Assembly: GCF_964199755.1 (NCBI RefSeq)
Contig: NC_133907.1
Span: forward strand, 4,531,001 to 4,595,000
Length of the DNA stretch: 64,000 nt
Source: Larus michahellis
Lineage: Eukaryota; Chordata; Aves; Charadriiformes; Laridae
Direction of reading: 5' to 3'
This document shows, piece by piece, positions 18,261 through 30,900 of this stretch. A program made the translations under genes and the position numbers. The number at the start of each line of letters is the position of its first letter. Within the stretch, counting starts at the first letter, position 1. Under the pieces are notes generated by a model. The model searched no databases, was not told the DNA's origin, and was given only the letters and a program-made list of their open reading frames with translations.

Positions 18261-21200
18261 GGCAGAGGTGTCCATGGCCAGGGATGGCTGGGACAGGGGG
18301 ACAGCCCAGTCCCCACCTCGGCACAGTGAGGTCTCCTTGTTGTGTGCTTCCTCGTCTGTATTCCCGGGAAGTTTCTCCCAGCGCATGGCCGCAGCTCCAG
18401 TTCGGCCTGGAGTTCCCGGGAGGGAGCGTGGCTCCTCCAGCAGCAGGGGGACGGCAGTGCCCTTTGGCGTCCATCATCCGCACCGGCCTCGTCCCATCTC
18501 TTCCCAGCACCCCCAGATCGAGGGGTGACCGGGCCGGTCAGCGCACGGTGCATCCATAGCAATGGGACCGGGGTGGGAGTCCCGGCAGGAGAATTTGTGT
18601 CCAGGACCCGCAGGTGACATTTCCTGCTTCTAGCCGTAATGACGTCGTGGGGCCGAGAGGGTTGCAGGCATCCCTGGCTGTGTGCGTGCTCCTGCGGACC
18701 CGCCAAGGTCACGGACGGGCATATAAAGATAGAATTCTTTCCCCTTCTCCAGTTTGTGCCCAGTTTCCAGGCTGTGCCCGGCCCGCAGAGCCTGACAGCT
18801 CTGCAGGAAGGGTCTGTCACGGAGGGAAAGAGCCTGTTGGGGCTGTGAGTGGCTGGGACGTTGCCGTCCCTTGTCAAACCTGGCAGAGGAACGAGTGGAC
18901 AGGACGTTGCTGTCCCTCGTCAAACCTGGCAGAGGAGTGTGTGGCCGTGCCGGCCAGGCAGGGCTGCCGGTGGCTCAGGAGCACGTGGTGGGTTCCCAGG
19001 CTTTGCTCCCCCGTTCCCGCAGCCATAGGCTTCCTCCTGACACCGCTGGCTCGGCCTCCGCTCATCCTGCGATAGACGGGCATCACAGGATCCTGGCTCC
19101 TGTGTCGATACAGGTTTTTTTTTTCCTGGAGCTGGAGTGGGATGCTTTGAAAATGCTGCCATGAACTTCTAAAACGGTACCTAGAGCTGAGCTGGAGGCT
19201 TCATCAGCGACGATGCTGCCAGCCCTGACCTTCCTGCGCCACGTCCTAACCCTGCTCACAGGCAGGACCTGCCGATATCTTCTCCTCCTGTGGCCGGTTG
19301 CAAAACGGTTTTTCACCAAAACATAACGAAAGTGTGGAAGGGCGCAGCCTGTTGCCCAGTTGCAGCATGTGTTACTCAAAAACGAGTGACAAGTTTGGAC
19401 ATTACAAAAAAATATACAATGGGCTGATTTCTGCTCTCTGGCTCCGGGGCAATTCCTCTGGGATCCCTGGGGTTGTATCAGTGGCCAGGGAGCAGAGTTT
19501 GGCTCTCGCTAAGTGGTTTATGGGATTTTTAAGTTTTTATTTAGCTGAAAAATAAGAAGAGGAAAAAAATTCAAAGAAGTATTTGGTGTGGGAAAACAAA
19601 AGACATTCAAAACGTCCTAAGCTGGCCGGAAAGGATCCCTTTGAGGGGACAGATGTGTTAAGGGGAACAAGAAGCGTCCGGCTGCGGGAGCGGGGCTGAA
19701 CCAGGCACCTGGAACACGGCGGTGGTTTCGGGAAGGGAGCACTGGGGGTGTTGCTGGGCACCACCCCAGCTCCCATGGTTTGGTGTGCGCTGCCGCGGCG
19801 TGTTCAGGAGGCAGGAGATGAGTACCTGGGCCATCGATGGGGTCTGCCCTGCGTGTTACCCTTTGTGAATCGTCCTCGAGCTGCCCAGCGAGGAGGACAC
19901 AGAGGTTTTGTGGCCTGTCACCCATGTGGCCCTGCCTGCCTGCACCGGGGTGTCTTGCCATGCGGGGTGCGAGCATGCCGGTGGGCGCCGGTCGGTGTGG
20001 TGGGCCCCGGCACTGGCTCTCCCTCCCCTCTCCCACTGGGATGTGTGTGCGGCCCAAGGGGTGAAGCCACGGCACGGTTGCATTTCAGCACTAGCCCAGG
20101 TTGGGTAGACGCGTCGGCTGCCTGGGCTTCACCTTGGTTTTCGCCCTCTTGTAAGGCAGAGAGATCTCGTCGTCTTCAGCTTTCAGTTCTCTGGTCATTC
20201 GTCAGTCTTTTTGGTTTTCCCTTTTTTCTTTGAGCAACTTGAGTGAGGATCGCTCGGAGGAGCAGAGGTGCCAGGAGGCAGTACAAGAAGGAAGGGGAAA
20301 ATCACATTTTTGTACCCAGAGGATCAGAGACTGTAGCAGTGCCCAGGCGGGTGAGAGTGGAGCCATGATTTGGGAAGGGGCCACAGGGACCCCTCTCTCT
20401 GCCTGCTCCGGAGACCAGCCATCCCTGGGAAGGAGCCACCAGCACTCAGGCTGCAGGTCCTGCCCAGGTTTCCCACCAAAAGAGCCCAAATTAGATGAAT
20501 AAATGATCGCTGTGTTCAGCACCAAGTGCCAGAGAACCTGTTGCCAAGGCTGGAATTTCTCACTTGATCCGATTAACCTTTGTGTCTGTGCAAACAACCA
20601 CATATGTGTCACCAGCCGAACGCATGCCGGAAGCTTTTGCCACTTCTTCTTGGAGCATCTGGGCTGCACACGACGTGCAGTGCCTGATCCCACGCAGAAA
20701 GTCCCTGGGGGCATCTCAGAAAGGACTGTTGGACCCTCGTGTCTCACATGTTGATGGCATGGCTGACGATCACAGGAGATGCTCTCCCGACCTCTGCCAT
20801 CCCTCTGGGCACAAGGACAGGCGGGATGAGTCTGGATGCATCAACTCTGTTGAGTTAAGCGATGCAAACATGATCTCCTGTGAGGAACTGGGGTTGACGA
20901 GTCAAATCCGTGTTTTACAAAACCCGTGTGTGGGGGAGAGAAGTGTCGAGCAAAGGTGAAGAAGGAAGGCACCAACAGGCGCTTCCCTTATCACGCTGCC
21001 GGTGCCTGGCTGAGCATCAGCATGGCATCCCGACCAAGGTCTTAAGGCCGTGGTGGTTCAGGGAATCACCTCCCAAGGGCCTAATGCTCTCGTTACGGAA
21101 GCTTGGAGGACTCCTTTCCCCCCGGGCCATCTCCCGACGCAGCCCCCGTCCTCAGACGTGTCTTTGCTTGTGCTGTCGGGAGGGGAGGAAGGTACTTGAA

Positions 21201-21830
21201 ACCATCCGGGAGCAGAGCCAGCCACACTGTGGGCTTCATCCTGGCACCTCCGAGGTGGAGGGGTGTCCTGCTGCCCGCTTCCGTCAGGAGCGAGATTGGG
21301 CCTTCTGCGATAATTCCTGATGTTCATTATTTATAGAGAAGCCAAATTGAATTATTAATACGGAAAATTCAGATAACATTAGCAATTCTCAGTTTATAAC
21401 AGTTTCCCATTAATAAGGAAAATTGGAAATTTATCACTACATCTGTTCATTAAAACTCACTATTTTTTTCTTTCTTTTGGTGTCTTAAATGAAAGCAGAG
21501 AAATAAACGAAGAGGAAAAGCCATTTATTCGCTAGTTCTCTGGGCAAAGTCAGCCCATAATTTTTAATAAAGTCTTTGCTGTTATATACGTGGAGGGGAA
21601 AGCAGCCTATAATGAAAGCAGCTTTTCAGCCATGTCTGTGGCGTTGCTCGATCGTAGAACAAATACTCGGAAACACATCCCATTTCTTCGCTTTGTGGGG
21701 AACCTTTAAGCTGCATGATAGTTTTCTCATTTCCCTCCCTCCCTCCCTCCCCAGCAGCTCTCCTTGCTTTCAGCATGTGTTGCTCCCAGCTCCGAGGAGT
21801 GAATTTTAACGCCTCCCCTGCTTCTTTCAG
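17842..21830 (+). other. ZNF512B: ZNF512B intron 1
   Basis: About 4 kb. The first 400 bp is still CpG-island sequence. It contains a CRE-like TGACGTCG at about 18641, a tandem duplication of a 46-bp segment (GGACGTTGCCGTCCC start) at about 18856-18947, an AT-rich island at about 21318-21580, and (CCCT)n at about 21733-21752. No coding exon seen. Confidence 0.8.
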
Positions 21831-21832
21831 AG

Positions 21833-21953
21833 ATGGCGGATTCCTATGCCTGTAAAGGTGGAAGGAAAACTGCAGGCTCTAACAAACCCGCTGCCAGCAA
21901 AGAAAGCAGGACGGAGACGAGGATAAACCCGCCGGCAGAGCTGCCCAAGCTTG
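21833..21953 (+). CDS. ZNF512B: ZNF512B first coding exon
   Basis: The exon starts at 21831 after CTTCTTTCAG. The ATG at 21833 has G at -3 and G at +4, a good context, and no other in-frame ATG precedes it in the exon. It encodes residues 1-40 (MADSYACKGGRKTAG start) and ends in phase 1 at CTTG|GTAAGG. AGATGGCGGA around the start resembles a YY1 site. Confidence 0.92.
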
Positions 21954-24900
21954 GTAAGGAACTGGTTTTTGATTTCCGCAGAGGCGGATGGGGCAGAAGG
22001 GACGAGCCCAGCGGCAGGCGTTTTGGGGGGCGGCTGCCGAAAGGAGGGGCTGTGAGTGCATCGGGTTTCAGCGAGCCTCCACTCCTCACTTCGACCCACC
22101 GGCGAGGGCTGTGCTGGGCCAAAAAAGCCCCAGGACCCGGAGCTGCAGAGAGCCGGTCCCTGGGAACGGGAGGGGAGGGATGGAGACAGCCTCTCCCTTT
22201 CGCGGGGCGCGTGTCTGGCTTAACGAGATGGGTGTCTCGCCACCTATTTATCGTGTTGGTAGCTAAGTGTTACATCAAAGGACGGGAAGGCTTAAATGAG
22301 TTCAGACCATCTGCTGTCTCCTGTGTCGTGGCCCCCGGGATGGAGGCTTGCGAGCGTACGAGCCCCGGGGGACCCGCTTGCTTAGGGCTGTCACTCTGAT
22401 GGATAGCTGATTTCTCTATCCAGGAACCTCCAGGCCCAAGGAGATTTTTTTTTTTTTTTTCTCCTGTCTGCTTATGCTGGGCAGATCCCCTCTGCGGGCA
22501 CGGAGAGGCTCTCCCTGCCTTTACCTTGCTAATGGCAGCTCTGGTCACTGAGGGTGCCTGCGCCCAGGGTGAGGGTCGGAACCCAGAGAGGTAACTCAGA
22601 CCAGGCACCCAAAATCAGTGGCCTCGCAGGGAAACGCGTGTGCCCTAAATGTTTCCCAAATGCCACTCTTTCCTTGAGGCGGTTGAAGCCGTAATTGCTA
22701 GCAGAGGCGTGTAACTTATTGCTAAGGGGAATGAACTCCAACTGTCAGCAGCGTGAACATACCTGTATTTGGGAGAGTGTTTTTCCCTGTGCCACATTTT
22801 ATCAGCACCTTCAAAAGCAGAAAAGCTTTTTTATTATTTTTTTTTTTTTAGCCATTCCTTCTGGTTTAGGTGGACAGAAAGTGATGAAGTGGAGTGAAGG
22901 ACACTCCGTGATGAGGATGTTTCATTGCTCTCCCTGGGAAAGTGCTGGAGGTGGAAATGTCTGCCAGGGTTCACTTCATCGGGGTGAACTGGGCTTGATG
23001 TGGACTGGGGAGACCGGGGCCTCTCCTGTGGTTGCTTTGCTGGCCCCCCTTCAGATGGAGCTGACTGGTTGGGGCAGGGAGCATCCTTTCCAAGCCAGGT
23101 CTTGGTCCGGAGAAGCCTCAAGGCCATCCTGGTGCCTGTTTCTAAAGAGCGTGATGTTTCCACCTGTCTGACTCAGCCCAAAACTGCAGTGGCACGCAGC
23201 CATGGTGCCAGCCACAACACTGAGCACCACTGGGTTCTTGTCCCCTGCGAGCGCCTGTAAGGGTCGGCGTTTAGCACAGACAGTGGTTGGTAGCCAGGAG
23301 TGGGATGTTGGAAGAGGAGACGTGTTTTCTGCTCCTCCCATCCCTGTCCTTGCTGTCCCCAGCTGGCAGCTGAGCAGTGAGGGCGTTGAGGGCTGGCTAG
23401 ACTGGGGAGCTCTTGTGTTTGGCACGAAACGCCCCCAAAAGTTTTGAAAGTTGGTGTAAGTTGTGAAAACAAGAGGAGAGCTTTCACGCAAGCCGGGACC
23501 CCAGACGTGCCAGCTGCTCTGGAGGGGCAGGGATAAGCTGTTGTGGGACATACCGAATTTGGAATATTTGGAAGTGTTTAGGAGAGAAAGGGAAAACAGA
23601 GAGAACAATAAGTAGGTAACTGCAGTGTTGTGAGCTTTTGCTGCAAATCCTGTATAATTCGGTGTTTTTTCATAAAATCCCAGCTCGTGGAGTCCTTTGA
23701 TGTGCAAGAAACGTAGCTCCGTTTCATGTGTAGGGTGAGGCCCTCGCTTACACGAGTGTGGGGGAAAAGCCTGGTCTAAGTGTGCATTTAGGAGCGGTGG
23801 AGAAAATACAAAATGCAGGGGGCAGCTGCGGTGCACAGACATCCTTCTCGGGCACTCACTCAGAATTTTGAAATGAAGCCTGCACTGTTGCTCCAGAGCT
23901 AGCACGGTTTCGGGCCGTGCTTGGAAAACCCTCCCCTCTCCTTAGGGCCACGTGCTGCTTTGGAGCAGGAGCCAGGCAGGTAGGAGTCCAAACCCAGCGG
24001 GGTGTTTTCAGGACACCTTAGAGGCTGCCTTGCAGGGGGGAGCGGGTAAGTGACGGTTTAAGGACTTTTTTTTATCATCCATAGAGATCACCACGTCCTG
24101 TAGACGGGGCCTTCTGGGCTCGAGGGATTCCCAAAGGATGCTACATCACCGAGGGATGCTTTCACAGGTGTCAAAGTGGAGCAAACCAGCTGGCGTGACT
24201 TCAGGGGACTCAAAATAAATGAGCTGACTGTCTTGTTTGCTATTTTACCCCTGGCTGCTGGGGCAGAAGGCATGAAAAGGTGGTTTTGGCAGTGCCTTGT
24301 AGGTAACTGGTTGGCTTTCTGTTTGATCTCTCTCCCTTGTTCCAAAAAAAATTCTGGATTGGCTTTTGAGTACAGCTAGTGCCAGGCTTGGAGCTGAGCT
24401 CCGGTTTCTCAGGAGCTGGAGGGATTGCCGGCTCAGCGTCCAATCTCTTCTTCTTACCTGATTTTCTCCAGAGAAGAGTGTTTTACAGGTTGAGTTTAGT
24501 TTTTTCAGTCTCGTTTATCTTTTCCTAGCTGTTCGGGGGTTTCCTTCTCAGGGATCCTTTTTGGCTTGTTTCTATTCTTGTAGCAAATGGCTTTTATTCC
24601 CAGTTTATTGATTGAGGACTCCCAGATCTCAGCCTGAGTTTTCTGTACATGGTATTTCCCACTGGCCACTCGCGTCCGTCCAGCTCGTCTTTGGGTTACA
24701 CTGACTCCCAGCATCACTTAATATTACAGGTTAGTCCTCAAAATTCAGCTTAAGGCCTGCCAGGAGCTCAGAGCCGAGGGGAGATGGTGTGGGCGAAGGA
24801 AGTGGGGTCTCGCAAGGTCCCCAGACCTGTGGGGTGATCAGGGTGCTCGGTTTCTTCTTGGAGAGATTGAAGGTTGGATGTGAAAGTGGATTGAATTGGT

Positions 24901-27900
24901 TGATTTGGATCCTCAGCCCATGCACGCAAACCCATGTGAAAGTTGTGATTTTTGTACTGCTTTGCTCAATCCGCTTTGGGTATGAAATCAAGGAGTTGGG
25001 GGCCGTTGTGAGCCGAAGTGTCTGGTCTGGGGCCATCTCCATCCCTGCTGCTCTCCATGTGCTTGTCACATCCCCTGGGCCAGTGTCCTCCTGCAGCCCC
25101 GGGGCTGCTCAACCGCAGTGGCCGAGCAAAGGGAATGGGGCATTTCTGTCCTCGACACCCTGCCCGGGGTCCAGCTTGCTGACCTAGGACGCAGATTTCT
25201 TTTGCTTAGTAGCATAGTTGTTGAAGGATCTCTTCCAACCCAAATGAAAGGATGGTTCTCCAAAGCAAGGCCCAGCTGTGCTGAAACCACTCTGTGTAAA
25301 TGAAAGGAGAGGGGTCATCAGCAAACACCAGAGAAGCAGCCATCTCCCGTGCAGGTACCTGCAGGTGTAGGGGCTGTGCACTGACTTGCAGGGGAGCTGG
25401 CATTGCCTTCCAAAGGAGAATCTCAGACTTTGTCAGGGCTGGGGCACAGTAGCCCAGGGCGGAGGTGGACCCCATCCAGAGCAAGGGAGCCGGCTGGACA
25501 GCAGGATTGCCGGGACAGTGGCTCCTCTGGCACGGCTGGCCGGACAGCGGGAGACATGTGCTGCATCTCTTTGCAGGAAATGCAACCAGTGACAAAACCG
25601 AAGGCAGGAAGAAAGGACGACCCAAGGCTGAGAACCAGGCGCTGAAAGACATCCCTGTAAGACCGTGCGCGCTCTGATCCCCGATACCCTCCTTGCCTTG
25701 CTCCCTTTGACTTGCCCTTTGCATCTTGCTGCACCACACGCTCCAGCCAGCCCCACTGTGGGGTTAAACCTGCCTTCCTGGTGGCTTAACCTTCAGAGCA
25801 GCCTTGTCTTGGGATCGGCAAGATCTTGGCCCCTGAATCCCCTCCATGCCAGCACCCAGCATCTTCCAAAACCCTGGTGGGCAACAGTACCCCCCTTCAG
25901 CCTCTCCTTTCCGGGCCCGTTCCCAGATGAGCTGTATTCTCTCGCAGCCATGTCAGGTTTCGCTATTGATCCGGCAGCACTGGCGAGGGAGTGATTTATT
26001 CCCTGCAGAGTTGTGCAGTTTAATTCCTGCGTGGACAACACACAGAGCAGTTTGTCATGAGAGCATGGGCATGGGGTGATTTACTGACTAGATGAAATGT
26101 GGGGTGGTTAAATCACCTGGGTGAATTCTGGCCTGATTTATTACCCAGGCTGGCTGGGAGCGTGCGTGTGCTCTGGGAGGCACGGCAAGGTAAATTCTCA
26201 GGAGGAATCATTAGCCTGTAGAGCCTACAGCATCTGTCCCAGCACCTCTTACAGAGCACCGCTGCACTGAAACACAGCCCTGGGGTCCACTTTGCTGCTG
26301 CGCGGTGGGAAGGGGTGGACAGGAATGATCGGAGGTCCCATGTGTCCCCCCGGCCCCCTCGGGATGCACCAGCACGCACCCAGACACGCGATGCTTTCGC
26401 TCAGCTGTGCCTCTTGTCTCTCCTGCTCCCAGCTCCCGTTGATGAACCAGTGGAAGGATGAATTCAAAGCCCACTCCAGGGTGAAATGTCCCAATTCAGG
26501 CTGCTGGCTGGAGTTCCCCAGCATCTATGGCTTGAAGTACCACTATCAGCGTTGCCAAGGGGTAAGGAGACTGGAAGGCTGTCTGCCCTTTCCGGTGGCC
26601 AGCTCTACCATCTACAGGGTAAAACCCCTCTTGAGCCTTAAACCCCACAAGAAATGTGAGATGAAAATGGAGAGGGCACAGATGGGCCAGGGGCAGTTTG
26701 TGAGGTGTGTACGAGAGGGACTGGGATCTCGCCAGCTCAGTGTGAGGTCTGGCCTGGGGGATTATGGACCATTGGTAACTGTTTGGAGGGGTGGAAGGGT
26801 GTTACACATGATTTGTGTTTGTGCCTGCATCAAAAAAAAACTCTCCCTTTTATGATCTAATGTCCGTCTTCACCTGTCTCTCCCCACACAGGGTGCAATC
26901 TCCGAGAAGCTGACGTATTCATGCTCGTACTGCGAAGCTGCCTTCACCTCCAAAACCCAGCTAGAAAAGCATCGGCTCTGGAATCACTTGGACCGTCCAG
27001 TGCCAACCAGCAAAGCAGAAAACAAAGTGCCGAAGGCCATTGGGAAGAGCAGTGGCAAGAAAAGGTATCAGGCTGTGGCTGGTCTGCGTGGTTGTGGCGG
27101 CGTAGGGATGGCTGGGAGAAGGGGAACGTGCCTGCCTCCATTCCCATGATCTGGGCTGGCGAGGGGGGGAGAGGTGTCAGGACATTTGTCTAACAAGCCC
27201 TCTTTAAACAAGCCCTCTGTGCTTTGCCCTAGAGCTGCTGAGAGTTCAGCTTGCCCCACCATCCATCCCAAACAGGCAAAGACGGAAAAAGCCGTGGCCC
27301 AGGACCATGCCGAGAATGGCGAGTGCCTGGCAGAGAGCCGGGAGAGCAAGGAGTTTCAGATCGCAGCAGCCGAGGCAATGGCAGCCGCCACCCCCACGGC
27401 AAAGTCCTCGAGCGGCAAGGATGCCGTGCAGCAGGGGGGCAGCCAGGCCTCGCTGCAGGAGGAAGACCCCGAGAGGATGAAGCACAGTAAGATTAGAGCC
27501 CGGGGCTACACTGGTTCAGGAGCCCAGAGAGGGGTATCCCGCAGGAAGGGGCTCTGCTCCAACCAGCGCTGCTGCAAGTGTGTCTATGAGCGTGTCCAAG
27601 TCTTGTTTCAACATGCTGATAATTTATCCCCCCAAGTTTCTTGCAGCAGTGAGTTCCACTGGGAGTTAAAAAACGGTTGCAGCTGTGGTAGGGGTGTTTC
27701 TGTAGGACCTGTAGGATTGGAAATGGATTGAATTCCCGGCAGCACAGCGAGCTGCTTTGTCAGCCTGTCTGCCCTCACTGAGTGTAGCAGTTTAAACCAG
27801 GGTGGTTCTGGCAAACCCGTTTTTCTAAATATTGGGACGGGGTAAGGAGGCTCACTCTGCCCATTACCACTGCAGGGCTGGCAGGGACGGTTGTCCCCAT

Positions 27901-30900
27901 CATGGCATGGCATTACACTGCTTGCAGCACCGAAGTGAACCACCACCAGCCACCTTAGCTGCCGCGGCTGTGGAAACCACGTGGCTTTTGGCACTAGACA
28001 GAGCCACCACTTCCACTAGTTGAATTAGCCCTGGATACCATTATTTCTCCTGGTTTTGTGGGGTGGGAAGCAGAATCCCGTGACTGTTTGGTGGGTGGGT
28101 GCTTGCTTCAACAGCCCCTATATTTCACAGTGGTAAAGGCCTCCTCAAGGTGATCCACTCCTGACACGGAGCGTGTGCCCACCCCGTGCCCTGGGACTGC
28201 TGAAGCCCCCCTGGCAGTACAGTTATTTGACCAAATCTCTCCCTCTGTTTCTCTCTTTTGAGTCAGGAAGGAAACAGAAAACTCCTAAGAAATTTACGGG
28301 GGAGCAGCCATCCATCTCGGGGACGTTTGGACTGAAAGGTAATACAGGGACGACTCTGGTCAGCTGTAGGGTTGTAGCTTCCCCCTGGGGCATTTTGGGG
28401 AAGCCACTTCCCCAGGAGCCTTACCTGTGGTGGAGATAACGAGATGGCCACCTGGAGCCTGGGGATATCGTGCTGGAGGAGGTGGTGTCTTACCATAAGA
28501 GTGTCATGAAGGGGATGAAAAGGCAGCAGCAGAGCTGGCACTGGTAACAACCCTGTCTGCTCTGCTCAGGAGCCTGTTGTTGGGAAATGAGGGAAGAGAG
28601 GAAAGGACCTGGGTATGTCCAGCTCTAACACAAGAGTAACAAGCTGCTGACACAAGTGAGACATGCGAAACATCATGTCATCATCATCCCACAGTCCTGG
28701 GACATCACAGTGTTTCCAATGGCATCGAGAAGGATTTCTGCTGCGTAGAAGGGCTGGGTGATGCATCCGTCCCTCAGACATTGGCTCCAATGCTGGTCAC
28801 CCACTTTCAAGAAAATGAATTCAAGGGGGAAGGGACGTGTTCCTGGGACGTTTTCTGAGAGGAGGCTTAGGAGTTGTCTGCTTCAGTGTGACAAAGCAAG
28901 AGCGAGTGGGACTGTGGTCATGCTCCATAAATACAGCTGGCTGGGCTGGACAGGAGGGAGGAAACCTGGAGCATCCCTGGCACAAGAGCGGCTGGATTCA
29001 GACTGGCTATGAAATTCATTCAACCAGGGAAATAAAAAGTGGATTTCCAGGCACTGCAGGAGGCAGCACCTTCCAGTACAAGAGGCACTCGGGGGAAAGA
29101 CACTAATGGCTTTGAAGGAATTAAACACTTAGCGAAGAGCAGGCTGGATGTCGTCTCTGCAATTTCCTGGCTCCTGGAAAGTCTGGGGTTGTTTCCCTTA
29201 ACTTCCCCACAGAGGCACTGCCACAGACTGAAATGTCTGCTGTGGGTTCCTCGAGAATAAGCTCGTCTCTCCGGTGACCCGCTGCCTCAAATGGAGAGTG
29301 AAGATGGGGCAGGCATTTGCCTACATCCCCTGGGTTGAACACAGCGGTTTGCTCCCCAAAGACACGGGTGCCACCAGCCTGTCATGGGATGATGTCTCCA
29401 TTCAGACCGTGGGTTTACAAGAGCCACGTCCCACAAATGCAGGGACATGTGGACCCTTGCAGGGCGGGTGTGGATCTGACCCTGGCACTCACTGTGTTGC
29501 CTCCAGCACCTTCTGTGGAAGCACAGGCACAGGGCTGAACAGCACGTGAATTTGGGGGGGGTGGGGGGTGGACCCAGGGTAGAGCCTCCCTCCTCTTTTC
29601 GCTAGCCTTTCCAGAGCAACTTTGCAAGTTGTGTTTGAACTGCCGAGGGATTCTGCGCAGCAGAGGGGGATCGGGCAGTACTGCCACTGTCAGCATGTCC
29701 TCAGCGTGTGCTGAGCCTCCTCCTGCTCGCTTGGCCCTGCTGGTGCAGGGAGGGTGCTTCGGTGATTGGCACCCACGCCTTTAGGCTGAATGGGGAGCAC
29801 ACGCTTTGCCCGAGCAGCTGCGCGGGGATGAGGCACAGACAAGGTGGGAGGGTGGATGCACTCGGGAGATGCTGGCTGAGAGCCTTTGAGTTCCTCTCCG
29901 CTTTGCAGGCAGGCTTGATGACGGTCACCAGCAACCCAGGGGGGCCACGCCAGGTTTCCTTTTCCCCATGTGCCTGTCGCCTGGTCACCCCTCCTCTCCT
30001 TCTGTTTCCTCCTGACCTTTTGCAGCACCTGGCGGGACCAGGAGAGACCTATGTTTATTGTGACAATTGTGTACAGGTCCAGGGAGAAAAGGTCCTGTGG
30101 GATCTGCTGTGAGATCCCAGAATTAGCCAAGAGGGACCCCAGTTCCTTGGTCTATGCAGTTAGACAGCCTTTCCGGTGCAGATTCATCAGCAGGAGCATC
30201 AGTTTTATATCCTGAATTTGCTGTTCCGATTTCAGCTTTTAATTTCTTGCAAAATGTCCTTTTACCTCCTCCCCAGCCTGTCTTCCGCACAGTCTGCCTT
30301 GCTCGAAGCATCCCACCCCGATTTGCTGTGGTGTTTCCTTAGTTCATAAACTGTCTGGGTTGGGGGAAATGATTCTGTTTACAAAATACCACAAGCTGTT
30401 ATGATATTGCTTGTAGTTATGGACTTGATCCTACATATACAGCCTCGGCAGACCTACAGCCAGCTCAGGTCAGAGGTTGAGACTTTTTACCTGCTAAATG
30501 CAAGTTGGTCTGAGGGTATTACAGCAAGTACTGAATAAAAATCCCCTCCCTCTACAGGTCTTGTCAAAGCGGAGGACAAGGCGAAAGCCCATCGAGCTAA
30601 GAAGCTGGAGGGGAGCACCAACATGGAGGACCTGAAAAAGAAATCCCCAGGAGCTGGTGTGAAGAAGGAAGCGGCTGTGCATCTACCGGCAGGTGAGGCT
30701 GCTGGAGACAAAGCACAGGCAGCAGCTCTGCATGCAGCTTAGCTGTGCACCGGCTCAGTCCCGTGCTCTGCTCCGAGCCTGCATGGTCCCCACCTTCACA
30801 CCATGGGCCCCACCTTCACCCACAGGCAGTGGTCCCCTCACCCCTCCTGGCCCAGCGGGCTGTTTGCTGGGTGAGTTTTCTAGCAGGTTTGTGAGCAAAA

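Noticed and set aside
16880-18877. Minus-strand open frames of 665, 495 and 312 codons
   Set aside because: They are generated by the 29-bp repeat plus CpG-island sequence in which stop codons are rare. Pro/Ala/Gly/Arg composition, no domain, and no agreement between frames.
25200-25245. CR1 retroposon 3' end
   Set aside because: Only about 20 bases resemble CR1 and no terminal octamer repeat follows, so it is not listed as a mobile element.
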